64,000 nt of DNA, taken from positions 434,001 through 498,000 of the forward strand of contig NC_057374.1 in assembly GCF_016906535.1 (NCBI RefSeq), in the 5' to 3' direction. Each line of letters starts with the position of its first letter. Position 1 is the stretch's first letter. The position numbers and the translations under genes were made by a program. Positions 11,734 through 23,240 of the stretch are shown here, one piece after another. The notes beneath the pieces are model-generated. The model was given only the letters and a program-made list of their open reading frames with translations. It made no database searches and was not told where the DNA came from. This DNA comes from Rhizoctonia solani. Lineage: Eukaryota > Basidiomycota > Agaricomycetes > Cantharellales > Ceratobasidiaceae.

Positions 11734-13982
11734 ATATGGATCTGTGTGTAAGTGACACTCGATTTAAAAGGAAATAAATCGTAGAAATAGATCTCAAGAT
11801 GCGCCCGCAAGAAACAGAGATGCAGTCGTTCTCGGGATGCTGTTCACAAAGTTTTGAAATGGATGAATGCTTATCAGTGCTGGGAGGAACATTGTTCAGT
11901 AGAACTGCTAGTCTGTATAAAATGAACCTTAGCCTATGCGAGGTACCCGAGATACTGAATTATCCTCTGACCGCTCATCCTCGTCGGCCACGAGACCCAG
12001 ACCAGTGAGGGTTGGGGAACCCCCGCGGCTGCGAAGTAGCGAGGATGGCCCAAACTAGCTCTCGTGACTTACAGGATGGTGGGTGGGATAAAAACGACAC
12101 GCAAAGGCGTGCTGCAGCACTCGGTTTGTACGAGGCCAGACGGCGGAGGAGCTGGGATGCAAGTCGACACGGCATGAAGAGATCTTCACGTGACTCGCTG
12201 CATGCTTTGCCCAAGTCGCTATTTTGCGGCGAAGCTGGCTTCGTCGCAAAATGTCCAGATCCGCCGATTATTGGTGTTCGCGATTGTTTTCGGCTTTACA
12301 TCTGCCAGGAGGGCTGATAGACTTGCGGGATATGTGCAATTGATTCTGAAACTTGTCTGGAATGTTCAAAAATTACTCTATTCAAGGGAGATTTTGGCAA
12401 AAGGAGTGGACGGATGTATTGATAGGCCTAGGCTGAGGCTCCGACCGACGAATGGAGGTAGCATTGCGATGCTATTCACAGGACTCGTACCCCTCAGGCT
12501 AATTTTATACCATCCCAACGGGAATATGTTTTACCTACTATCGACCTTTATCCTTCGAAAAATGAAGAGGGCCTCCGGAAGCAAGAAAAGAACCAGGAGC
12601 AGAGGAAGGTAACAAGTCACGTGACTATTTTGCCTTGCCCGATGTGGCCTGGTGGCTGGTGAACCGTAGCACACACTCGGTGACATTGCTGGGAGTCATT
12701 CAAATTGAATACTCGCCTTAATCGATGATATAACTCTGAGCTAAATTTTGAATGATTTCACAAACGTTTCCTTTCTGAATTGTCACAGACGGCTGTGTAG
12801 GTGTTGAAGATTTTATTTCCAAACACGGATAATGATAAATTTGGCTTTGGCCAATATTGCACATGTGATAGAGATTGGATGGATAATATACATTTTATAC
12901 TAGGTAAATTTATCTTAGCTATTGTGTAGGGACACAGGTTCGCCAAGTCTTACGGTGTACGCTCTTTGAGAGTTTTATTAAAGAAGCCTGAGCGTGTTTT
13001 ATACGGGAGTTTGCGACCCGGACTATGCATGCCGGCTGAAAGACTAATCCTCGATATTCTATTCGCTGCGGTATCATATTTTACGACTAGAAGTACGTAA
13101 TAGCAGAGCTTACTATACGAGTATGGCCTCGACTGAGCGATTTGGTAGCAGCCAGCCCTCGCGGAGTTCACCATGCCCTGGCGTAAGAACCCCTTGATGA
13201 ATATTGCTTTCTCATTCTGAGTTCTTTGGAAAGCAAATCTATATTTCAATTTAGGGCATCGGATATGAGGATGCGTAGCGGTCGAAAGAGATGAGTATCC
13301 GCATGCGCCAGAACTATACATGTAACTCAGGACCATACCCCCACGTACCCACTACTCCACCGTGATAATCTAGGCTCGTACTGTGGGATAAGGATGCATT
13401 TGTACTGCAGTCGTCCTACTAACCTTCATCGTGAACTTGAATTAGAGCAGGGTGCTGTTAGACAATGGTAGATATTGAGCGCTGATCCGCAGCACCAATT
13501 GACATCCCTTGGTATTTGAGTCTATGCATGTTCGACCCTTTTTAATGTGTTCAACGCATGTTAGCCATGCTCACTATGCGCATGTGTTCGGTTCATCACT
13601 TGCATGATACCTACAAGACGTACAAACTCCCATTAATTACAAAGGCAATCACATGTGTGAACAAATTCGCCCCCTTCGCCAAAGACACTGGAACGTACAC
13701 GAGGACTATCGATCAAGGGTGTTGTATGATATTGAGATGCTAGAATAGGAGGTACATCAAAGTTTACGCGAGTTTAGTCGTTAAGATCCTTTTGTGGACC
13801 AAAACTGCCCTGAATTTGTGCACAACGTGTATGCCACAAGGCTGAACTCCCACAAATGGATACCTGGGCTTGATTGCACACGATTGGAATCCGTAACATC
13901 CGTATTCACAGTTAAAGGGCATATCGGATGGCTTTGTTCTGGCCTTATCCATTGAATTCTCCCCCCATAACTCAACTACACG
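11734..13982. other. Gene-poor region
   Basis: Open frames here (for example 12012-12317 and 12190-12612) show no domain, no splicing logic and arginine-rich composition typical of chance frames. A hairpin lies at 12222-12251, and two CACGTG palindromes at 12186-12194 (TCACGTGAC) and 12616-12625 (GTCACGTGAC). These may be debris of mobile DNA; I cannot name an element. Confidence 0.4.
12222..12251. repeat. Short inverted repeat (13-bp arms)
   Basis: The arms TTTTGCGGCGAAG and CTTCGTCGCAAAA are separated by CTGG and pair with a single mismatch. There is no T-tract or adjacent gene to suggest a terminator. Confidence 0.6.
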
Positions 13983-14345
13983 ATGAAGCTTTTCGCCGTT
14001 ATACCAGTCCTCGTGACTTTAGTGACCAAGGCCACTGGCTCGCCCAGCAATCGACTACGCATGCTCAATCAAAGCCAACTGCAAGGCGAGGTCAGTTGCG
14101 TTATGTATTCACGGGTAGACAGAGCTAACACTTGCAAAAGGGGTGTAAGCTACTTCGTCGAGCATGTCCGGGAGGTCACGTCTGTTCGGGGGTCTATTAT
14201 CTGCCAGATGCTACAGGACCTGTATTCAAAGCAGTAATGTAAGTGAAATAACTGCTTACATCTGAAAAATCGCTGATCGGACCTGATGTAGGAGTGCCCA
14301 AGGGGTCTTAAGTGTGAAACTGGGCTATGCGTTCCAGGCAATTAG
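13983..14345 (+). CDS. Small cysteine-rich secreted protein (84 aa)
   Basis: I do not recognise a family. Three exons are read as 13983-14090, 14141-14233 and 14292-14345, all joining in phase 0 with GT-AG introns, to give 84 residues. The N-terminus is a clear signal peptide (MKLFAVIPVLVTLVTKATG). The mature part holds six cysteines spaced C-x6-C-x5-C-x17-C-x5-C-x4-C. The motif CPxGxxC occurs twice (CPGGHVC in exon 2, CPRGLKC in exon 3), suggesting a duplicated disulfide module. The exon 2 donor would be GTAATG; the stronger GTAAGT five bases downstream breaks the cysteine frame. It is a candidate effector, inhibitor or antimicrobial peptide, but no function is shown by the sequence. Confidence 0.6.
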
Positions 14346-16028
14346 CAAAGACCTGCATCAAGAAGTGCTATCAGTAGCATGATTTATCTAATTATGCCTA
14401 TCTTATGACTGGGACTCGGCTTTCTTTCGACCAATATGCTGTACTTAAAATGAATTATGAAATCTCATTAACTTGAAGAACCAGGAATATCCATTTTTGT
14501 TTTGTGCGTTTGAATAAATGAAAGCCAAAGGTAGTCGTGTACACATTTTTTTACTAAAAAAAATCTTCAGACCAATGGTCCCCAAGCCCCGATGGATACC
14601 ACCTGTTAGGTAATAGCAATCTAATTGAGTAATAGCACGGCTGAATAGATAATCAGGTTGCCCATAAACAACCGTAGCTTGAGACAATATGAAAACAGCA
14701 TATCAACATTCGACCTACCTAATTCATATAACACAACCAGGATCACAATACGTGAAGCTTATACAGCATCGTGAGTTACGAACAAATCTACCTGGTGCAA
14801 CGGACCCCATGCAGCACCGAATATCTGATATCGTATTTCGGCAGCAGAGATAGTTGAAGTCGGGATGACCAGGCTATACTACATCAAGGCCACAGAAATT
14901 TAAAAATATTCTAGGCCACACAGGAAGTCAGGTTCGAGGGGCTTCGTGATGTGTCTCGGGCCCGCGAAGAGTCACAGCAATAATTTAGTATTCGTCAGGA
15001 GCTATCACCAGCACGTGACTCGAGCAGTCTTCAATGCTGCTTGCGTCCTATAAGTTACAAGTTATATCTACGCACGTATTTTCTACCCCAATCACCATCT
15101 TCTTTGCGTAGGTGGGTCAGTAACCTGTCCAGTGAGCCTCCCTCGCGTATACGTATCGGTGCCTGGGACCCCTCCCGGCGCCATTCATGCGATCCTGACG
15201 AGCTTCTTGTCTTCAGTCCTTTCCTAGCCGCCATACAGGTTCATGTGTTTATATACACTTAGATTATACTCAACGTCCTTCCCGCTCCTTCTCACTCCCA
15301 CCACACTACACATATCCTATCTACCAACTCCAATCGGAAGGTGTCAATAATTGCTTAGGATCACGACGATGAAACAGCATGGACGTATTAATGACATCTT
15401 CACTTATACTTGCAAACAACGCGAACCCGGACCGCATAGATAACTCAGTAATGAAACACCCTGCTGGCAATCCGCTGGCAGTCGAATGACGCGTGAAATA
15501 ACTATCGAAGTTTCCAATCTTGGCGGTAAAGCCTTTTTTAAATTGACTTACTAGGCTGATTCTAAGCCTGATCTAATGGCCGCTTGTAGCGACAACACCG
15601 GCGGGCCGCCACAATGCTGTTATGCTTCACACATGGATTTGTGCTTCCGAGAGTCAGAAACCTAGTCTCATGATGCCGAGATGAACTCGTGATCGCGTCT
15701 TCCCTTCGGCAACGACCAACGGCGTGTAGCCAATGATCCCTTGCTGACATGTTGAGCCGGATTGCTATATCGGTGTTAATGTGTGAGCCGGTTCTGTAAG
15801 CCAGAACGACACCATAGGCTTACGGATATCGTCTTAGCTTCTGTGGTGGATTTTGCAATTCTTCTTCTGCTCAAATGGGACACCTGGCAAGATATCGGAT
15901 GAACTTGATATTGTCCAACTCTTGGCCGAACTTGGCGATCAAATTTGCGAATATGCGGGTATAAAGCAGGATATATCCATGCTTCATCGCCATCGCAAGT
16001 TCCTTGACCTCAGCAAATTTAAGTAGAA
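14346..16028. other. Gene-free stretch
   Basis: About 1.7 kb with only short chance frames. A pyrimidine-rich, A/T-poor stretch at about 15100-15300 (many CCT/TCC runs) resembles fungal promoter DNA but has no gene directly downstream. Confidence 0.4.
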
Positions 16029-17190
16029 ATGTTCTTCAAATTCTCCCTTATCGCTTCGATGGCAGCTGCGTGTTGGCGGCTCCAAGTCTCTACCTAGTTG
16101 GAGACTCTACTATGGCGCGGTCTTCTTCTTCTTCTATGCAAGGGTGGGTCTTTGATTTTTTGTAGTGATACCCATGATGAGTGCTTAACTTGTGTACTAG
16201 TTGGGGAGAAAAAATTCCCCAGTATCTTAAGGACATCACCGTTGTAAACCGAGCTATTGGTGGTCGCAGTGCACGGAGTTATTGGCGCGAGGGGCGATGG
16301 ACATCTGTCCAGAACTCTCTCAAGGCAGGAGACTGTAAGTGCAGGCTCCTCTAAACTTAGGTGATCTGAAAATTTACGCCGCTCCTTATTGAACAGTCGT
16401 TCTTATCGAATTTGGTGAGTATATGCGTAATAATTACACTCAAATAGATATTTACAACTTAACTAGGTCACAACGATGGTGGCTCCCCCAGGACTAGCGA
16501 TCGCGCTAGTGTCGGTGGAGAAGGAAGCGAAACTCAGACCGTGACTCTTGCTGACGGAACTGTTGAAACCGTTTACACATGGCCCACGTACGTAAGATAT
16601 TCCCAGGCACGGCCCAATTACTAACATAGAACGTTAAGATACGTTGGATGGATGATCGACGGGGCAAAATCCAAGGGAGCCACTGTCATTATATCCGCTC
16701 AGACACCTAACAACCCTTATGAAAACCGAGACACAATTTCTAACTCCCCAACTCGAGTATGTCCAAAATTATCTATTTTGGGTGACGTTATTGACCTCTG
16801 TGCTATAGTTTGTAACTTATGCGAAGAATGTTGCCGCTAAAAAAGGTGTTCCATATGTCGATCACTTTGCCGTAAGTACTTGACCTGTGCTGTGTTTTTT
16901 GTAAATCACCCTGTGCTCATCCTGATAATTTATAGTCGTGCATAAGTCTCTACACTAAGCTTGGAAAGGGTGTCACTGAATCATACTTCCCTAATGACCA
17001 CACGCATACTAACGATGTGAGTCTTATCGATCGGGCCACATATACACACGGCTAACTCTATTCTCCCTTGCAGGCTGGCGCCAACCAGGTCGCGTGGGCC
17101 TTCCTCTCTGGGCTTCAATGTCCTGCGGCGGCTGGTGTACTTAAGCAGTACGTTAATGACGTAGGAAAGGGTGCTGGTGCTCGGTGCTAG
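16029..17190 (+). CDS. Rhamnogalacturonan acetylesterase-like SGNH hydrolase (CE12 type), one frameshift
   Basis: Secreted pectin-modifying esterase that would remove acetyl groups from rhamnogalacturonan. SGNH blocks are all visible: LVGDSTMA (catalytic Ser in GDST), RAIGGRSARSYWREGRW (Gly), FGHNDGGSP (Asn) and the C-terminal DHTHTNDAGAN with the Asp/His pair. The mature end is KGAGARC followed by TAG at 17188-17190. The N-terminus (MFFKFSLIASMAAA) is a signal peptide, but at about 16067 one base is missing between GCAGCTGC and GTGTTGGCG. Without the correction the reading stops at 16095-16097, inside what should be the first conserved block. Introns are 40-70 nt. It is followed by an unrelated small gene on the same strand. 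Confidence 0.87.
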
Positions 17191-17484
17191 ACATTCGCTT
17201 ACTGGCTGTATAATTACCATAAGGAAATTTATTGTGGCTTGCACCATTGGTCGCAGGGCCTTTTTGATTATTCGTAATTAAGTAGAAGCTACCTGATACC
17301 GAAAGGTCTATCTGGATAATTCGTAGACATCAAATACCTAGCTAACGTGCGCCTGCCAAGCTGGCCTACGCCGATCAAATCTATGATTCTTCGATCAAGT
17401 TATGATGTCAGTGCCTTCGAACCAACCAACACTTGTATTTTAACTAACAACCTACCAATACTAAACAGCGCATCCACTTTCACA

Positions 17485-17887
17485 ATGATACCAACTGGCC
17501 CATGCCAAATTCTTCTATCTAACCAAAAGATACTTACCATGATGCATGGTGATCCTGATAGTCCTATCTACGTCATGGGCCCGACACACAGCCGACCAGG
17601 TGAACAGCGAGTGAGTTTTTAATTACCTACCTGAGAAAAAAAAAGTATTAGAGATCATAAGATACTCGCAGTGGGTCGCTGAAAAACAATCAGACGATAC
17701 AGTGCTCTTTTACAACCCAATGTATAAAAAATACGCTGGGGTGACAACCGCATTGCACCCTAACGTCACCGTAGTGGTCACAGAGTCAAGCGCGGCGAGC
17801 AGGTTTGTGATGGAAGAGATCACGGAAAACTCGTACAAGTGGGTCAAACTGCAGTATTCGAGAGATGTGCCGACATGTGCATGTTAA
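17485..17887 (+). CDS. Small beta-trefoil-like protein, family member I
   Basis: A two-exon gene (17485-17610, 17672-17887) gives 113 residues without signal peptide. The layout matches two other genes in this window (35.2-35.5 kb on the minus strand and 52.4-52.9 kb): MxP..PC near the start, a LTM block, GPTHSRPGEQ at the end of exon 1, a Trp as first codon of exon 2, then NPMYKKYAGV. This pattern resembles fungal beta-trefoil protease inhibitors (the I66/mycocypin-like group), where Trp-x2-Glu and KYAGV-like strands recur; the assignment is tentative. The 3' end is uncertain, since a further GT-AG intron starting near 17868 could replace the last residues. A cytoplasmic or defence-related inhibitor role is inference. 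Confidence 0.6.
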
Positions 17888-18407
17888 TAGAATCTACGTG
17901 CACAACGGGATAATCAAGCTATACCTTTATCTGTCCCCAGATTGGGAACACTCACCCAAGGTATGGAAGCTTTTATAGCGATGCTATCCGGGTTTTTGCT
18001 TAGTCCGATAATTACGAAGACTGCACTTGTGTCCGAAAACGAGAGCGATGACGCAGTGTGGCAAGTTCAGCCAATTTTGTAATAGTTGTATGAGTACACA
18101 ATTCTGTCCAAATCATAAATGTCATATTTCATTATGCCCTTGCTCTGTGCCTTGGTGTACCTTGACATGATAGAGACGATTGTAAATGCTGCCACTAAAT
18201 AATCTTTACGCGTCTATAAACGCCGTAATAACTTGCCATCGTTGGTACTTAAAGTCGCGCTGCAGAATTGAGATGGTGATTCACATTACTAAAAAAACGA
18301 TCTCGTGGTCATATGCAATTATCTTCAGAATACGGATTACAGGTTACATTAATCAAAGAAACATTCATAACAATTCTCGATCATATAATTTCTTCACAAA
18401 CACAGTC

Positions 18408-19481
18408 TTATGTATAGCGACCATGTGTGGCGGCTCCGGCATCTGCATCAGCCCTGGCAGTTCCGAATGCGGGCAAGTTGTAGTACGTCGTATCGCGGTT
18501 GTGTAAGCCCACGGCTCCAGTGTAGAACCCGATGAAGGAACCAACGCATCCGAGAATTCCACTGGCACGACGGGCTCCCTCTGTGTGCGCAAGCCTTATC
18601 AGCATCAATACTCAAGTGAGGAAGATAGGAATATACATACGGCGGCCAGTAAAGTGCGCATGCCAATCAGCATGTACATCAAGAAGATGAAGAAGAAGGT
18701 TGCTGCCAATGGGATAGAACCGCGAAGACTTCCGAGGAAAAGCATGAGGGCCACGATCATCCAGACCATGAACTATCCAGGTAATTCAGTTTGCGTGCGA
18801 AATGATGTGAAGTTGTGTACACTTACATAGATACCCAGCGCACTCCCGAGTTCACCTTCAGTGGGGTAGCCAACCAGACTGCCGGAGTAAGGCCAATACA
18901 TAATGCCATAGGAGATCCAGAAGCCACCTAGGATAGAGAAGGCTGAAACAAGGATAGTTTAGTAATTGTAGATCGGAGGAACGAATAAAGGCCGGCTTAC
19001 CAGTGGCGGCGAATGTATTTCCAGTGACAAACTCCCACATTCCAGCAAGGAGCTGAACAAGTCCACCAACAGCGAGCGCCTGTGCAATCACCGCATTGAT
19101 CTTTTACAACTAAGTCAGCTAACCCATCTTCCAAAACCAGAACCAAAGGGACTTACTTGATAAAGTCCTCTGGTGCGAGCGTTGTATAAAGACCACATTA
19201 GTGTGGTTGCTGCAAGAGCGAACATTCCCAGGGGAGCTGGGTTAGCGAGGCGCCTGTTCCTGTGGATTGGGAAGCCGGGCTTTGGTTCATTTGGTTAGCG
19301 CTCCGGAATTGGACGAGGTAAAAGGGTATCCTACCTGCGACTCGTGTCTTGAAAACCCAGGCCGATACTTTCCATGTCCTCCGCCATACCCGTCACCATA
19401 ACCGTCCGTGGGGTAGTCCCTAACGGGAGCAGCTGTAGGATGAGTTGCAGCAGCGGTGGATGCGTTGGCGGGAGCAGACAT
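18408..19481 (-). CDS. GPR1/FUN34/YaaH family membrane transporter (acetate/ammonium type)
   Basis: Six-helix plasma-membrane protein of the AceTr family that moves acetate or related small molecules. Exon 1 (19287-19481) encodes a flexible Gly/Tyr/His-rich cytosolic tail. The family signature RRLANPAPLGMFALAA follows at about 19200-19260, then TLMWSLYN, the helix AQALAVGGLVQLLAGMWEF at 19010-19090, a FxxxGGFWISYGIMY segment, a helix with LMLFLGSLRG, and the terminal helix SGILGCVGSFIGFYTGAVGL. The protein stops at TAA 18408-18410. Reading runs through six or so exons without a visible frameshift. It lies head-to-tail with ORC2 on the same strand, with no functional link evident. Confidence 0.9.
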
Positions 19482-20023
19482 TTCGGAATTGAGTGTAGGA
19501 GAAAGCTGTTGTGAATTGCTGGACGCTGCTCTAGCAATCTTTTATAGCCGTTGTCTTGTGTTCGGGACTCAGGATATGTGTTCCATTACGCCCACTCCTC
19601 AAGGCCGTCATCGAAGCGTCTAGTTAGAGAACTGGCTTGTTGTATTACGCCCGGCGTCATTCGCTGCGTCAGACCCGTCATCGGACTTACTGGTCCAGTA
19701 TTTTAGCTGTATACTTGACCCTTTGATTCGTTACCGAATGAATTCCGGTGTAACATGATACAGGTAATACGTCGGTGGCGTCATTCAGTCCACTATATCC
19801 AGGAACTTTGATGAGGATTACGAGATAGCTGGGCCTGCATCCTATCCACACAAACGGACACAAATCTTCTACGAAGATGCAAAGTTCACGAAAGATACGA
19901 GTTTCCACGTGGCATTGCCTATCTTATAACCGCATGGAATAAGTACAAACGAATGGGGACACCGTTCTGGACAGCCAAAAATACCACGAGAACCATCTAA
20001 ACTTCGAACTGAACAACCCGGAC
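19482..20023. other. Intergenic spacer
   Basis: No coding signal. The words TTACGCCC and GTCATCGRA recur at about 19585-19615 and 19644-19685, hinting at a short local duplication. Confidence 0.35.
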
Positions 20024-21163
20024 TCACTTGGACAAGTACCCCAATATTGTCTTGAGTATGTCTTGGCTCGCCGGTACCCAGAGGACCTCGCCTCCTCCTT
20101 CAGCCTCGCCGCTTAGGACCATTCCGTGGTCCTTAAACTCTCCAAGCAATCCTCTCAGCGCTGCGTCATTCGCCGCCACAAACTCGTCCCTGGCCTCGGC
20201 CAGCAGCGAATCATATGGAACCGCATATTCTGCATCCCACCCGCAGGGATCCGCACCACGCCTTCTTCCTCTAAAGATCTGAGTTGTCGCTGACCCAGCA
20301 TAAAGAAGACTTTTTGAGCCTTTGCGGTAACAGACGCGAATACGTGCTGAGCCGCAGAAGGGGTAACCTCGGAAGCTGTGAGAGTTGGAGCTGCAACGGC
20401 CGCCGCGCTCGATGTGGAGGGTGGGACTGTAAGGTCACGATGAGACAGTTCGGCGGTGTAGGGTTCAAAAGTGGTCAGATCATGCCAGAGCCATGCCCAA
20501 CTCTTGAATCCTCTTCCTCTTTCTGTGTCGTCTGTTGTCCCGAGCACTCCAAGATGGGCCTTTCGCCCCAACGCCTGGTCTCTTGGGAAAAGTAGACCCG
20601 AGTTGACGTGGTCGACTGTACCGACTAGATGCACATTTTCAGCAGACGCGAGAATAGATAGTACTCTTTGTGCACGGGCCGTTCGAAGTTGAGAAGCGTC
20701 GATGTTATGCACTACTACAAAGATTGTTTGTTCCACGGATGAGGCGATACGATGAGCTCTTGCTTCGGCACCAGACCCGGTCAAGGGAATATCAAGAATT
20801 CCGGGAATTTGCTCGAGCGAAGTGAGTATATCCGCTGGTCCGACGGTGGGAAGGTATCCATTCACGACGACGACATGGCCTTCCGCGCTCAAGTACTCTG
20901 TAGCAAATTCGTTCAACAAGGTGCGTTTACTGCCAACACCGTAAAAAAGCAAATTGAATCCCTCCAAAAGTTCGTCTAGCCAGTGTGGAAATAGGGCTCT
21001 AGATTCCGAAGCAAGACGCGCCCGTTCAGATGCGTGTTTGACGGGTGGTTGGGAGAGGGAGGCTTAGAGGATGAGTGGTCTGTGAGAAAAGTGTGTCTGA
21101 TGATCGGGAGGATTTCGCGTGATGATGAAAGTAGAGATCGAAGGGAGATGTTTTAGATGCCAT
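20024..21163 (-). CDS. ORC2: Origin recognition complex subunit 2, short N-terminus, two frameshifts
   Basis: Subunit of the nuclear origin recognition complex that marks replication origins. The reading begins MASKTSPFDLYFHHHAKSSR (ATG at 21161-21163), continues through ASESRALFPHWLDELL, then GFNLLFYGVGSKRTLL (the ORC2 core with its Walker-like GVGSKR), the VVHNIDA segment, DHVNSGLLF and FKSWAWLWHDLTTF. The C-terminal winged helix gives YAVPYDSLLAEARDEF and ends DILKTILGYLSK at TGA 20024-20026. Two shifts are needed: near 21045-21055 (C/T-rich run) and near 20250 (CCC run). The long disordered N-terminal part found in most ORC2 proteins is not seen upstream of the ATG, so the true start may lie in an exon I could not find. 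Confidence 0.85.
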
Positions 21164-21424
21164 GGTCGAGGTTAGGAAGGAAGCGTGCGAATGATGCACG
21201 TGGACATGACCAATGACGATGAGCAGGTGTTCAGATCGGATACACCCGAAACAAATCTTGGCAACGTATTTATGAAGAAATAGTAGTATATACTCGAACC
21301 GGTTGAGATACAGAAGCAAGTACAGTCACGAATCGCCCGAGATAGATAGGACACTCCAACTGACAAAAAAGAAACAATTTCTACAGGTCCCAGCCTCCAA
21401 TTGTGCAAGGCCTGCGAGGCCCAC

Positions 21425-23057
21425 TTAGTAGATGTAAGGGAACATCCTCCAAGGGACGATGTTCGTGTACGTAGCCCAGTCTTTTCCGTACCTACACGAC
21501 ATATTCGTAAGAATGCGTTAGGCGCTAATTATCAAGTGTGCCACTTACTTTTTGCGGCAAGCCTCATCGTCCCTAGTCTGACGGTGCAACAACAAGATCA
21601 AGAAGTAGATGCAATAGAAGTATGTGATAGGAGTGTTGAACCCAGTCGGGAGAGAGTACGAGACGGACATGATCCAATCACCGCTAAGGACGATCCATCA
21701 GTGGGTAGCTCTGAGAAAATACGAGTTGACTTACAGGTAATTGGGATGCTGGCACATGCCCCACCACCCACTGGTCAAAAGGCGAGTTCCGCGCTCGGTC
21801 TGCAACGAAGACAAGTCTGCAAGAGTTTCAACGCGAGTCCTATACCACATGATATCTCTACGCACTCTTGGGGTTCCTTCCATTTCTGAAGTCGTTTTTT
21901 TCGTTGTTTGCTCCCCTGAAGATCCAATAGCCGACTGCGTGAATCACAAAGATCACGCAAGTCCAGAATGGTCCAAGTTCAACGTGATTAAAGGCAAGGT
22001 AACGGGCTTGAAGGGAGTAAGTGAATGGAACCCAAGCAAGATCTCCGACGGCGAGCATGAAACCAAATCCGTCGGTAGTAATGTCCATGGTCGTGAATAT
22101 GGCGGGCTGTGCCAAAGTTTAATCAGCTACGTCGGCTGGAGGCTAAAGAACGCTTACCTCGTTGTAGAGAGCGTCCACAACGTAGAGACCTTGGAAGAGT
22201 AAAACAAGACCCATAGAGTCGGTAGGAATCCAGGTCCCACGACGAGTAACTTGTTCACATGCCGAGGAGATGTTGCACAAGAGCCAAAGGATGAGGCCAG
22301 GGCGAAGCTCATTGAAGGATTTAATGTCGAACGAACCGATGGAGGGATTCAATTCGCGACCAATAAACCACTAAATAAAAGTGAGTCAGAAAACATAAGA
22401 CGATGAGAGGGGAGGGGTATACATACGTCATAAAGTACGTTGCCCGAGTTTCCACCCAGCGCCAAAGTGCGGATGTCCTCGTTTTTGGTAGAGATATAGT
22501 AGCACCACGTGGCTTGAATGAACGAGTTGAGCAAGGATGCAGTGCAGAGCCCAACCCAGTGCTCATAGATGAACGTGAAGGACTGGGGTCCAAAGTTGAT
22601 GATCCAACCGAAAGTGAGGCCAAGTGCGAGGAGCATGGTTGAAAAGGCTAATAACAACAATACTGTGAGGATGCAAGAGAAAAGAAAGAGAAGAATACTG
22701 ACCATTGATCTTATACTGAATTCGACCTCCAGTCCTCAACTCGGTTCCTTCGACCCAGTCGCCAGGAAGCAGCCACCATGCTGCCACGGTAAAAGCATAC
22801 CAAGAAGCATAAGCGATAGTTGCCTCTTTATCAAACAATTTTTTCCACCAGTCAATGGACTCGACGGCCCTGACAAAGTTGAATGGGATGGACCACAAGG
22901 GAGGAGGGCAACCTCCCGCCTGTTCAGAACAGGTAAAGTAAAGTGCATAGATAACTATAGGTACCGTGACAGACACAAAAGTAGTTCCCAAAGGGCCGAA
23001 AAATTCATAGTGAGTCGTCCGGGGGTTACGTTGAACTTGGACTTGCTTGTCCGCCAT
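21425..23057 (-). CDS. ERG24: Delta14-sterol reductase (ERG24/C-14 reductase)
   Basis: ER membrane enzyme of ergosterol biosynthesis that reduces the C14 double bond left by lanosterol demethylation, using NADPH. The first exon (22736-23057) begins MADKQVQVQRNPRTTHYEFFGPLG. Many hydrophobic segments follow. The family signatures are ELNPSIGSFDIKSFNELRPG (about 22290-22350), the DITTDGFGFMLAVGDLAWVPF block (about 22010-22090), LLTSGWWGMCQHPNYLGDW (about 21730-21780) and the terminal CRKKYGKDWATY followed by VPWRMFPYIY. Stop is TAA at 21425-21427. All exons join in frame. The product is the known target class of morpholine-type fungicides. It is divergently transcribed from the VAP gene 183 bp away. 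Confidence 0.94.
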
Positions 23058-23240
23058 GGTCGATGGTCGTACGGTCGCAACAACTTACGATCGCGCGTGT
23101 TCTTCTTAGGTCAGCAGGATACGATTGGCAATTTACATGGGTACCACGTGACTTGACCTCACCTCACTGGTGGCGGTGTTTTTCCCTGCGTGTCCCTCCA
23201 CGACACAGACCACGACTCGCAACACCTTCACCTATTGACC
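23058..23240. promoter_or_regulatory. Compact divergent promoter, ERG24 / VAP
   Basis: Only 183 bp separate the start codons of ERG24 (-) and the VAP-like gene (+). Both products act at the endoplasmic reticulum, and VAPs contact sterol-transfer proteins, so co-regulation is plausible. I did not find a clear sterol-response element by eye. Confidence 0.4.

Noticed and set aside
12012..12612. Frames that might be a retroelement fragment
   Set aside because: No reverse transcriptase, integrase or gag motif could be read in any frame.
12186..15018. CACGTGAC words at 12186, 12616 and 15012 as possible element termini
   Set aside because: Eight-base palindromic words recur by chance, and flanks show no shared longer sequence or target duplication.
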